The translations under genes and the position numbers were made by a program. DNA of 64,000 nt from Istiophorus platypterus (lineage: Eukaryota > Chordata > Actinopteri > Istiophoriformes > Istiophoridae): NCBI GenBank assembly GCA_016859345.1, contig CM029126.1, positions 637,001 through 701,000 on the forward strand, in the 5' to 3' direction. Positions 45,401 to 55,628 of the stretch are shown here, piece after piece. The notes under the pieces were generated by a model, which saw only the letters and a list, made by a program, of their open reading frames with translations, was not told the origin of the DNA and searched no databases. Position 1 is the stretch's first letter. Every line of letters begins with the position of its first letter.

Positions 45401-46824
45401 GACCAGCTCATGTCTGCAGTGTAGCAGTGGCTGTACAGACAACTGTCACTGGATCACTGAGACACTGGAGGAAACTTAAAAACAACAGGATTCTGAATGG
45501 AGTTCTGCAGCCTGTTTCCTCTGGTTTCTAAGTGGATTTCTGGAGCTTTATTCTGGAGGGACATCAAAAGTAATGACACCCTCAGGAAGTGGAAGTTGCA
45601 CTGAATCATATCAATGTGTTTCATGTCTGGGTTCAGGTCTGACTCAGTCTGGCTTCAGAGAAAGGACTATTTTCTTGTACGTAATTGAAAAATATAACAG
45701 GCTCATTACTGAGCTTAAGAGGAGCAGGTAGGTGGTGGTTTCCCCTGGATAGAGCCCAGCTGCTGCCCCCCCCCATTTCCATTCTTTAAGCTAAGCTAAG
45801 CTAACCAGAGCTGGCTGCAGCTTAAGAGTGGTATCAGTATGAACATCTAACTTCTCAACAAGAAAGCAAATTCCCGAGAGTTCCCAAAATGTCGAAGTGC
45901 TCCTTTAACAAGGCCAACGACTTTAATAAAAGTTCCGATTCCGACAGAGTAAGATTTTTAGTTTGGATGGAGGCAGCGTACAACAGAAAGGAGCCAGTGC
46001 CGAACCAGCTGCTCACACTGACCCGCAGGCGGCTCTTACCAGACTGGGCCAGCAGGTGATGTTGACCCTGGTGTGCAGGTTGGTGGAGAGGAGGATGAGG
46101 AGCAGCAGGGTGAAGAGGAAGGCTGTGCAGCTGACGAACTCAAAGAAGTAGAGGGCGGTGCAGCTTACGCAGCTGTTGACCACCTCCTCCAGGATGAAGG
46201 CCACGAAGGAGAAGAGCTGACAGGCAGACAGAGAACGTCGCATTAAAAAACAAGTTGTTCTTTACACCGCGAGGAGATTAAATAAGCAGGTCACAGTCAG
46301 TTTTTGGTGAATTTAGTGAAATAAACAGTTTGACTTCACCACATTAGTTGAAGTCCTGTAAATCTGGTTCTGTACTGACAAAACTATCCCCATCGCTAAA
46401 CACACCTTCCAACTGTTGCGTCTAAGATGTTATGCAGCCTTCTTCCACTAGGTGGAGCTGCAGCCCGGGCATATGGCTGCCAGTCAGACTGGTCCCACCG
46501 CAGTTTAATAATGAGCCAAAGATTATCTCACCCTTCTCAGAATATGATGAAAATTTTCAAATGTAATGTTTCGCTGAGTTGCTTCTTTGCAGAGCTATGC
46601 ATTGGTTTGCTTGGCAACTTCTTGCTCCTCTCTCTCGCCTTCAAACACACAGACATTGGACCGTGGACCCCCCCATTCCCACATCCCCACACAGCCATCT
46701 GTGTATAGGAACATGTCCGATAATGTACTTGCTTCTGCACAACAGCAGCGTTTTACATGTTCGACCTGTGTTTCCAGTCTGAGAAATTAAACTGATAGAA
46801 AACACACTGAGCCTCTGACTGTGT

Positions 46825-46874
<50 letters not shown>

Positions 46875-49800
46875 TGGCTGCTTCCCAAAATGCCAACACA
46901 CAACATGTGGACATCCTGGGCGTGTCCGAACCACACAGGACTGAGTCAACAGGAAGGGGAGGGAGGACGTTGGCCCCATCCCAGCGGAGACGGGCCCCCG
47001 GAGGACCTGATGGTACGATCCACAGGGAACCACAGCTGGTGGAAAGTAAGTACATTACTCAGGACTGTGCTGAAGTACTCAGTCTGAGTGGTTCGTCTTT
47101 TACTCAAGTATTTTCTTCATGTACAACTCATTGCTTCTGTTTCACCACATTTTCACTTTTTTTTTTTTTTACTGCATTTATCAGACAGCTTTAGTCAGTC
47201 TACAGGATTTTTGCATAAAAACGAGTTTATAAAATATGTTTTTTTATGGAGTAAACTCCCCAGCAGGACTTCCAGTTAGAGCTCAAACAGAAAATTAACA
47301 GGCAAAAGTTCTGAAAGTCCTAATTTTCATGTAAAATTAAACATTTCTTTGTTCCAGTTTCTCAGCTGTTTTGTTTTGATGACTTGCCGTTTTTCCTCCA
47401 ACATATTTTATTATATCATAATACTAATGTGTCTCCCTGGGCTCTGGGTGACTGTGACACCATCTCTCAATATTTTCTGATTTTTTTTTAAAAATAAACA
47501 ATTTATTATGAATTGATCAATAGATTCATTCATAATAAAAAGTACTAACATGCACTTTTATATAAAGCAGTTAAAAACAAGCTTCAACTCAACCAACTAC
47601 AACAGTAAAGTTTATCATGTGTCATTCATTAATGTGTAATCTAATGAAACGGGACATTTTCCTGCTCTGAAAAAAAAACAGCCCCCACCAACATGAAACA
47701 CTCAGGACCAGGCGCTGCAGTCTGATCCTTTAATACAAGGAAAGACACAGGACTGAGTTAATGCTCTAAAACCTGGAAACCAGGCTCATATTTTCAACTC
47801 AGACCGTGTGACACAAAACCAAAACTGATTTTTCAACTATGTCATGGTAAACAGCCTTTTTCAACTTTGTTGTGTCCTGACGATATGATCATATATTTTC
47901 ATGGTTTTAAAACAAATGTTAACAGAACCATGGCTGCTGCGCGTTTCAGGGGAATCACTCGCCGTCCTGGTTATTTACCAAACTGGTTTTTCTCGCTGTC
48001 TGTTTATCCACAGTCCTTGTTTTGTGCAAACACGTTTTACTATCTGAAGTTGGCACCAGGCCTCTGCCGTCTGTGTTGCTATCTTTCAAGGCTACAGCCG
48101 GTTTAGTAGAAAACTCCCTCTTTGTTTCCATCTTGAGCTACATTAGAGGGACCTCAACGAGACGAGTGGAGGACACAGGCTTGGCTGTTGGAGCCTCATG
48201 TTAACCTCAGATAAATGAACCCTGACTAAAAACCGTGTAGCTGTCCTTTAATGTCCTGCTCTTCACTCAGCTCGATGAGAAACAGGCCTGGATTAATTAT
48301 CCTCCATGTAAAACGCCATTATATAACACAAATCATCACCTGAATAATGATGTGCAGGTGTCAGGAGTTGGTCACACAAACAACGTTCTACAACCCTGAA
48401 ATAAAGGTGAGTAAGGATCCAGATCTGAGCAGAGGTGAGTCAGTATGATGGTTCTATATTTTCAGTCAACTTGAACTTGAAATTACCCCACTACTTGTGT
48501 TTATAGCTTGACTGGATGGTTAACTGGATGGTTGACTGGACGGTTTGATGGTTTTGTGTGATTTGACGGTTCAGTTCTGGTGTGATTTAATGGTTCAATA
48601 TGATGGGTTTGATGGGCCGTTTCCATTTGATGGTCCAGTTTCATGTTTTTTGTTTTTTTTTGGTTGTTTCATTTGATGGTTCGGTTTCATGGGCCTGATC
48701 ATACTCGCTGTGGGGTGTGTTAGGTTCGGATGCATCCAACCTGAGCACCATCAAACCTGAGGTATCTTTTACTGTATTTCAGGAACATTGGATTAATTTT
48801 GTCTTAATATCACCATCCATGTTTTTTCCTTGAAACACTGGCACATTCATACATCTGAGCCAATCCAGCTGTTTTGCTTCTAGTCGTTATTTTTGTGGAA
48901 TGGGTGTCTGCTATTAATCCAGATGTTTGGTCAGAGAATAACACAAACAGCGGCGCGAAATGACCAAGTCGTGAATAATAATTTCTCAATGCAGTGAAGG
49001 ATGCAATGTAAGCGGAGCTGCTTCAGTTTAACAAGTGGTCAACCGAGAATGCAAAGTGCTGCCCAGTTGAAAGATGAACAACTTGGGTGTTTTGCTCTTG
49101 TGGAGGTTGGAGAGGTTTTCTGAGTCCTGCTTCCTGCCACAACAGACCCACTGACACTCTATCTTTAGGTTACACTAAACCAGACAGTTAATGTGTCAGA
49201 AAACCAAAACTAGGAGCTAAAGCGGCTAAAAGCCTCTGCAGTTGGAGCCATTTGGTGCGTTTACATAAAAACATAGATTAGTGGAATTTTAGGGACATGG
49301 CTATGTGTTGGTAGGCGGGCAGAGGTGTAGCTGTCTGTATGTATTTTGGTCATGTGGTAAACCGACATCCAGACTCGGTCCCGTTTCACAGCTCGGTTTT
49401 ATTGTGGGAGTACGCTGTGTTACAGTGAATGTAGGGTTATAAACGCTTTGTTTTCTCCAAACCCAGACAAACTCCAAACCACAGAGTTAAACATCAGAAC
49501 TGCTGACGTCAACAGAGATGAGGAGGCAGGACTATGGAGCAAGGCATCGAAGCTGCCACGGCTGAGGGTTCGATTCCTACCTCAGCTGAAAATGTAGAGG
49601 TTAGTACATCTCATGATAATTTAAAAAAAATAAAATAGAAAAATCTACAGAATGATTTAACGGGAACTGTGGAGTCGTTTGTCCTCCACAGCTTCCTGAC
49701 TCAAACACAACACTCACTCAGTATTTAACACATCAGCAGAGGCGTGTGGAAAAAGCCTCTAATAGACTTCAGCATGCTCCTGCTGCTCATTAACACCTGG

Positions 49801-52800
49801 ATGTTTAAAGATCCAGTTTACATGTTTGTGCCGCCTGAAGAAGAAGAGACCTCAGTTATGTGAAGAATCTTCTGTTGTACTCGTACTGAGCAGGTCTGGT
49901 GTTAGGACCCAGTTCAAAAAAAACTCTAAAGTGATTTAATATCACTCTTCCAAATGGTGGTTGTTAGACATATCCTGACTTTTAGTCCAAAAACACTGAA
50001 TCCTACATGTCCCATAATGCACCTAGATAACCTTATTTAACATTATTTAATTAAGAAGAGCCACTCTGTAACATCACTGTACAATCAGAGAGGACTAATG
50101 TCCCGTAGTTCTAACAACAGAGTGATACGTCTTCTCCATAGAAGATTGCGTCACATTGATGTTTATTTCGGTCAATCGGCTTCACGGTTCGGAACCAGGA
50201 CCTTTGGATTAGGCTCGGCCGACTGGAGCTTCCTCCTCCCACTGGGAAGTGAAAGTGTTGCAGCTCTGACTGTTGGAGCAGAGAGCTGTCGTTAGCAGAT
50301 CGCTGATCCACTTCAACAGCAGCAAGACTTAAAGTGTAAATAGTTACTGACAGTTGGCTTAAAATTCCTTTCATTTGTTCATTTCATTTGTTACTGACTT
50401 TGACTGCAGCAAAACTATTTTTTGGTGTTTGTCACACATACCTAGTTTTAATGAAGCTGAATTAATCGTGTAGTTTTTCTCGTTCCCACATCTCTCTGTT
50501 TCTGTCATCAGACGTGTGAAACTTGCTCACGGCTCATAAATATCGTCTTGACCAGCAGTTGTTACTGAGCTGTGGCTGCAGATTAAAACCAGCGCTTCAT
50601 AAACTTGGCTTCGTATGAGCCCAGAGGTTAAAGAATTGACCATGATGACATTACGAAGATGCATAGCCATATTTAATCAAAAAAAGAGTAAATTTAAGAA
50701 TCCGCTCAGAGCCAGTATCAGCATATACCCAATGTTACAGGACTGGAATCAGGATCTGGGCCGGTCAATTGATCTGGATTTTTGCAACGAACCTCTAACA
50801 TCTCTGGATTTATTAGACTTATGTGAACACTGTTTCTGCAAAAATGTCATGAAAACATTTGATCTATTAAATATTAAATTCACTGGATTAACCAAAAACA
50901 CACAAACGCTCATCTGGATTTGAAAAATGATTATTTATCAACTGAGTTACTACAAAACTTTCTATATGATGTTGTACATATATCAGTGTAAACTTATATA
51001 AATCATGATAAAGGATTTGATCCATATCACCTACTCCTGTTCCAGACTCAGATCAAATTTCCATCTCGTACATATTAACGCTGAAAACAAGTTTTATTGT
51101 TATGGTACGTTAATAAGTCGCTGACTGTCCCTTTAAACACCTCCATTAGAACCCGGTTGTGTCCTGTGGGGAACGCGAACGCTGAGTTTTTCTTTCCCAC
51201 AGTCACGTACAGGCTGCTGCTCTGTGAGAAACTCCATTATTTTCACTGCTCTTTGTTTTCCCTGTTCTTCTTAAAGCAGAAGTCCAACCACAGAAGTCAG
51301 AGCTGCTCGGGAACTGTTCACTTCTCCAGAAAAAATGAAGGTCAGGACGACAACAGACTGAACAGTCACAGCTTGTGGTTCTAGTTTTACAGGACAAGGG
51401 CAAACGGCTCTGACCACATTCAGACTCAGAATCTACCTCAGAAACCACCATTAGGGTTCATCCTCTGGGGAGCAGGAGCGTTAGCAGGTCGACCTTCAAG
51501 GTCCGAAGAGTTCGAGCGGTGCCGGGTCTTAATGTCCTACTCTGTCAGCAGTGATTCTGACCCCCCCCCCAAATTAAAATTCAACCTGATCTGAAGACAA
51601 AAAACTCAGATCAGCAGATGCCACACACAGTTCCGGCTACGATAGGGAACCGTCCTACGGAACCGCAGACGACAGTCTGAGTTCTGGCGAGTCCCAATCC
51701 CAGTGGCTCAGAGCGTCTGTGACGTTCAGGCGACCCCACAGCAGGAAGTCTGCATCACGGTGCTTGTCCTCAGGTGAGGACAAAAAACCAGGGCAGACCT
51801 CAGGTCAGATTATAATCCTTCTCTGTATATCAGGGTTAATAACAACTAAGCATAAACCAAGTAAGGATTAATAGATTAAGCAGAACTCTTCACGGTGAAT
51901 CTGTGGGACTGAGTCCAGATATCTTCTGATCTTGGCCTGAGATTTGGTTCTACTGAAGTTCTGCTGAGGTTCTTACACATGATTCCTGTCACCTGCCCAC
52001 ATTTGATGATTATTGTTGATGTTAAGGTCCATGTTCACTGGGACCTACAGGAGCCTTGTATTTGAACTTCGATGATTTGTCAAGCAATCATTTGTTAACA
52101 GTTAATAAATCACTAATGATCTTGTTAATCAATTAAATCTTTTAACTCGCTTTTTTTGCAAAAATGCCAAAATATCTCTTGTTCCAGCTTCTCGGATGTC
52201 TTCCTCTGTCATATACATATTAAGCTGAATGTCTTCGGACTGTTTACCAATCGATAAAGTTATCTGCAGAAGAATCAATAACGAATGTGCACAGAAGCTT
52301 TTGCCACAGCTGTAACTGTTTTCACATTGTTTTCTGCAGGAGTCTTGTGATAAATCATGTGAACGTTTTGATGCAAGCAAAGTCTGATTACAGGACCATT
52401 TTACAATGGCGGCCTCATGGGGGAGGTTGTTCAGAACAGGCGGCGAGTGCCCTCCCTCCCTGCAGATCCTCTTTTTGTCAAACACTGACTGATGCCAGTG
52501 ACCTACTGTCGCAATAGTCGTTGGGGGGCTGCATCCGGAATACGGGGGGGTCAGCGGCTCTGAGATCTGCTAACGACAGCTCTCTGCTCCAACAGTCAGA
52601 GCTGCAACACTTTCACTTCCCAGTGGGAGGAGGAAGCTCCAGTCACGCAGGGGTCACACACACAAACACACACAAACACACACTCACACTGCTACTTCAC
52701 ACACTGACTCACAGCTAGTAGTGTGTGTGTGTGTCTCTCTTTGCCAATAAGTTGAAAATTCAGTTCCTATTGAAACCTTCTTCTCTGACATAACAAGGCC

Positions 52801-55628
52801 TCCAACTACACATCTGCAGTATCTCCATTTTCCTTCTTGTCCACAAACTTCTTGCCAAGACTCAAACCAGCACTGACTCTCTCCTGTTGATGAGTCTGGT
52901 TCAGACACACATCACTGAGTCACAAACACTAACCTTCATCACCATAGATCCACACACACCGTAGGTTATTCTGACTCCATCACACACATGCCCACACACA
53001 CGCACGCACACATCGTCCTGTCACAACAAAGACTGTTGACTGTGATTGGAGACATTCCGGGGGTCTGGTGTAGGCGACATTTCCGTGTCACATCTGTCCA
53101 CGTCGTGTGTTTGTGTAAACAACATCTGGGCCGGTTCAGTCTGCAGGTATTTGATCCAGTTTCAGGCTGAGGTTGACTGAGCTGGAGCTTCTCCGGTTCT
53201 TTCTCCGGTCCGGCCGCACCACTTCAGACTCCCCTCTGCTGCTGACAGTCTAAATTAGGGCTGAGTGGTGATGCATGCTGGGTAAATTTAGAAGAGCAGT
53301 GGACGGACGGTTTAGTCAAAAGCCTCGGCCGTGGTAAGGCCCGGTAGGAAGTCATGGTCCGAGCAGAACCGGCACCGCTCGGACTATTCGTGCCGGTCTG
53401 CCTTAGGTCACTGTATTTGTGCTTGAACCGGGTGAAGCTCTGTGGTGCTGTTGAAGTCCCACAGTTATAGTGGCAGCTTCTAACTGAACCAACCATTATT
53501 AATAATGAACTAATTAATGTTGACGACCTGCAGCTGGATCTGAACAACCTCAAATCTGAGTAGAAATATTGATTATTGATTGATATTGATTGTTCCAGCT
53601 CCTATTTCACTGTAAAAGCAAACTGACTTTTACACCTGATTTATCACAAACTCCTTGATTCAGATCCTGACGAGCTCCAGATACTGAACCAGGAGTCTCC
53701 TGTGTTTAACAAACCAATCTGTTGTTTTGTCCACATCCAGATGTTATAAGCAGCAGATCCTGTCCTGCTGGGACCTCATTAATCAGTTATACATATCGCA
53801 GAGTATTCCTCTGTTGATGGACTAACGGCTCTGTGAGGAGGTGGGGAGACTGACCCCCCCCCCCCGACAGAAACCCTTCAGACGTGTTTCAGTTTGGGGA
53901 GCTGCAGTGAAACAGGACAGACTTGAGGCTTGGTCCCGGGATGAAAAACCGACGGACGAGTAGCTCTGTAGTGACTTGGCGACATGACACTCGCTCAGCC
54001 AGCCAACCACCAGAGCCACTGGGCGTGAACCAAACACCCGTCGGCTGCTGCTCGGGCCACGACGGGTCTGATGAAAAGCTGCTGCCTCGGTCGGACGCAC
54101 AAACACAAATCTTCTCACTCGTTACTGCCTTCATTCATTGTCTGCGCTAATGGATTCTGCTGTTAAAGTAAAGTCCTGGTCTATTGATCATCTGTTACGT
54201 TAAATAATAATAAGTCATTTAGATCTGAAATCAGCAAAATCTCCTTATAGCTCAGACTGTGTAACTGCTGATGCGAGTCTAGTTTCCATCCACATTCAGT
54301 GCAAATTTTAAACCAAATTCCAGAAACCGAACAAAAGAAAACACAAATAAATTATAAATACCAGCTAATCAACAGCAGGTGGAGCCGATTATCTGGTCGC
54401 TGCTGTTAAAACCACCACAGAAGAAGACGAGGACACAGTGAGACGAGGTGGTAAAAGGGGCTGCGGTTGAAGCTTGGACGACGGAGAACCAGGTGGAGAA
54501 CATGGTAGAGATCTGACGTCTCTGCTGGTTCCATGTGTTGATGTGAGGAAGGTTCTGGTCTCTTCATCATCATCACACAAGTCTGATGTTTTAGAGTTTA
54601 TTCTCTACGTGAGTTTTATCAACAACGCAAAAACAATTTTTACACCAATTTACACTTTTTTTTTTAAACTTTCATTATTTCCATCTAGATTCTTTTATGC
54701 ACCAGTTGACGATGTTTACTGAGCAGCAATCTGATAGCAGCCCCTGCATCTACTCTAACATCTGTACAGGTGTGGCGGCACCAAACTGAAGGACGTCGCG
54801 CTCAGTTTGTCTGCATGTTAACAGGTGTTTGTCTCCGGATCCCGGTAAACTTGGCCCCTGCACTGTCACAGAGAGAGAGAGAGAGAGAGAGAGAGACCTC
54901 GGCGGAATGTAGGTGAACCGCCATCGGTGAGCACGACTCACGGTCCCGAGGAAACGAGGACGTTTACAAAGCTCAGATCCAGATCAGCTCGGACCCGGTT
55001 CCAGCAGGGTTCACCCAGTTACAACCCTTCATACGGCATCATAGCTATTTATTATCATTATTATACTATTATTATTTATTATTTATTAAATAAGCTGTAC
55101 GTTGCCAGTGACTGGATCAATTGTGGGCTGGAGACATCTGCGGAGCACGGAGACTCACAAGTGACTCAAAGAGAAGCTAAACAGATATGAACAAGGGAAA
55201 AGACGGAGGGATCAACTTTATGTTTTTGCGAAAATCAACACTTTTAACAAATTTTACCACCGACAGCAAAAATTCCAGTTGTTAAAAACTTTTTAAAATT
55301 TCTTTTTTGAGGGAAGCTAACTTTGTTTTTTTAAATGACTTTTTCATAATCAGCAGACGTCCTTTAATACAACATAAAGAAACACACAAAGAGGTGACTC
55401 CTGATTGAGAAAATCATGTTTGTGTTTCTTTGACACCAACCAGCTCATTTTCAGTAGAAAAAGAAATCTGACATGTGAGCAGAGCTCAGAAAATTCCAGG
55501 GTCTTTGAACTCACCACTTCCAGAACTTTGACCAGAAAGCGCGTTTTGTCCAGATGTTCTGACGGGACCAGGCACCAGGAGGATTTAGGGTTCGGAGCCG
55601 TCGTGGAGGCATAAACTTCAGTGGCCAT
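36682..55628 (-). CDS. cmtm6: CMTM6-like MARVEL-domain four-span membrane protein
   Basis: Four coding exons, all phase 0: 55628-55515 (38 codons), 46216-46040 (59), 37752-37654 (33), 36861-36682 (59 plus TAA); 189 aa against about 183 for human CMTM6. The N-terminus reads MATEVYASTTAPNPKSSWCL, then RFLVKVLEV. The MARVEL core has LFSFVAFILEEVVNSC and ALYFFEFVSCTAFLF, matching human CMTM6 (AFICEEVVSQC, YFFEFVSCSAFLL) better than CMTM4, 7 or 8. Four membrane spans are visible and the tail is cytosolic and polar. In mammals CMTM6 keeps PD-L1 and other cargo at the cell surface and in recycling endosomes; that role is carried over by family only. A THAP gene and large low-complexity tracts lie in its introns. 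Confidence 0.9.
36935..37640 (+). repeat. Purine-rich GGAAGG tract filling cmtm6 intron 3
   Basis: About 700 bp of GGAAAGGAGGAAG, GAGGTAG and similar words, read as pyrimidines in cmtm6 sense. It fills most of intron 3. Because C/T-rich sequence cannot form stop codons, long open frames here are by-products. Confidence 0.9.
37654..37752 (-). CDS. cmtm6: cmtm6 third coding exon (MARVEL span 3)
   Basis: 99 bp between CTCTGCAG and GTAAGAC. Encodes DFWYTASIALLFFVSSVIFA, then TDNTSTTLERCAV. Symmetric phase 0, so skipping it would delete one membrane span without a frameshift. Low-complexity tracts of opposite strand bias lie on both sides. Confidence 0.9.
38030..38215 (+). mobile_element. Tc1/mariner-like fragment
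   Basis: The words GCAATAAAATGTAAAAACAT, ACAGAAGTATTCAGACACCT and TTACAGCCTCCAGTCTTCTT are a pattern I recognise from teleost Tc1-like elements. It stops just before the hairpin and the CT satellite. Confidence 0.6.
38222..38263. repeat. Perfect 19-bp hairpin at the edge of the CT satellite
   Basis: Arm GTGTTGGTTTCTTCACACC at 38222-38240, loop GTGT, and the exact reverse complement at 38245-38263. The CT satellite begins immediately after. Confidence 0.95.
38265..41535 (+). repeat. 3.3-kb CT-rich satellite in cmtm6 intron 2
   Basis: Almost pure pyrimidine on the plus strand: (TCTC)n spaced by CCCTGCCCTATT and CCCGTCTC words. A higher-order unit is visible: the marker CACTCCCCGTCCCTCTCCTC starts at 38609, 39135, 39747, 40148 and 40572. 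Past 40.7 kb shorter units of CCCTGCCCTA/CTCCCGTCTC dominate. Open frames of over 1000 codons in all three plus frames are artefacts of the lack of purines. Confidence 0.95.
41810..42169 (+). CDS. THAP gene exon 1 (DNA-binding domain)
   Basis: 120 codons with strong GC and CpG content, unlike the flanking DNA; donor GTCAGT at 42170. Upstream bases 41640-41720 include AGAAGGTGGCGCTGTTCGCC and GAAGAAGAAGCAGCAGCTAT, a leader pattern frequent before teleost genes of this type. Confidence 0.88.
41810..43439 (+). CDS. THAP-domain zinc-finger protein, nested in cmtm6 intron 2
   Basis: Two exons, phase 0: 41810-42169 and 43083-43439; 238 codons plus TGA. Exon 1 starts MPWRCCVPGCKGYDEAKSMG and shows the C2CH THAP signature: CxxxxC at the N-terminus, a WLTAIRNP tryptophan, VCSLHF (Cys, His) and a final PSVFP. 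THAP domains bind DNA and also occur in P-element/Kolobok-type transposases. Exon 2 starts PTCGTVAGSSQPPPAAAS, is acidic and serine-rich (SDESDEDVDKD), and ends with a CxxC...GHSGTWKSSP module (CQACGQPIM, WSCRGGHSGTW) that I recall from fish THAP and transposon-derived proteins. ATG at 41810 was preferred over a GTG two codons upstream. It lies antisense inside cmtm6 intron 2. Which thap gene it is I cannot say. Confidence 0.85.
43083..43439 (+). CDS. THAP gene exon 2 (acidic linker and C-terminal Cys/His module)
   Basis: 118 codons plus TGA, acceptor TGTTCTCAG. The open frame upstream of the acceptor is intronic. Ends LRDVLP. Confidence 0.85.
   Translation, partial: PTCGTVAGSSQPPPAAASDDSFCIVVSVDPLDDDSFRSEREFSSMTTSDESDEDVDKDCTIVYNHSLMELFRMCQACGQPIMEKEVFHSGAKMRVKWSCRGGHSGTWKSSPHLRDVLP
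43440..46039. other. THAP 3' flank / cmtm6 intron 2
   Basis: No firm exon recognised. A short open stretch at 44014-44226 (HDCLSCRAMDFERMWL) could be an alternative THAP exon but lacks clear support. AATAAA at 45925-45930 could end a long 3' UTR. Confidence 0.35.
45778..45910 (+). mobile_element. Teleost dispersed repeat (SINE/MITE-like)
   Basis: CTAAGCTAAGCTAACCAGAG, GCTGCAGCTTAAGAGTGGTA and CCCAAAATGTCGAAGTGCTC followed by CTTTAA are words of a repeat I know as common in fish genomes. Non-coding. Confidence 0.55.
46040..46216 (-). CDS. cmtm6: cmtm6 second coding exon (MARVEL spans 1-2)
   Basis: 177 bp between CCTGTCAG and GTAAGAG. Holds VAFILEEVVNSCVSC and YFFEFVSCTAFLFTLLLLIL, the most diagnostic CMTM6 segments, then NLHTRVNITCW. 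Confidence 0.92.
49505..49640 (+). mobile_element. Possible tRNA-derived SINE or tRNA relic
   Basis: A pol III B-box consensus GGTTCGATTCC at 49567-49577 is flanked by partly complementary GCTGAGGG/CCTACCTCAGC arms and followed by an A-rich tail. No good A box or full cloverleaf is seen, so a functional tRNA is unlikely. Confidence 0.35.
50221..50301 (+). repeat. 81-bp perfect inverted repeat, left copy
   Basis: GACTGGAGCTTCCTCCTCCC through GTTAGCAGATC; the exact reverse complement lies at 52564-52644, 2.3 kb away. Confidence 0.95.
52564..52644 (-). repeat. 81-bp perfect inverted repeat, right copy
   Basis: Exact reverse complement of 50221-50301. Flanking bases outside the 81 bp are unrelated between the copies. 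Confidence 0.95.
55515..55628 (-). CDS. cmtm6: cmtm6 first coding exon
   Basis: The ATG at 55628 sits in GTCATGGCC, and the exon ends GAAGTG before a GTGAGT donor. Seven bases upstream of the ATG is a good acceptor (CCTTTCTCAG), so a non-coding exon probably lies further upstream. Identity comes from the TTAPNPK start and the RFLVKVLEV run into the first membrane span. Confidence 0.85.

Larger units (their letters stand above)
46217..55514. other. cmtm6 intron 1
   Basis: 9.3 kb without a recognised exon. Contains (GT)n at 46819-46869, a copy of the TACTCAAGTA-type repeat near 47048-47170, a degenerate GATGGTT tract at 48500-48690, a possible SINE at 49505-49640, an 81-bp perfect inverted pair (50221-50301 and 52564-52644), and (GA)n at 54871-54896. 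Confidence 0.6.

Noticed and set aside
49505..49640. Functional tRNA gene
   Set aside because: Only a B-box and short arms are seen; no A box or full cloverleaf.
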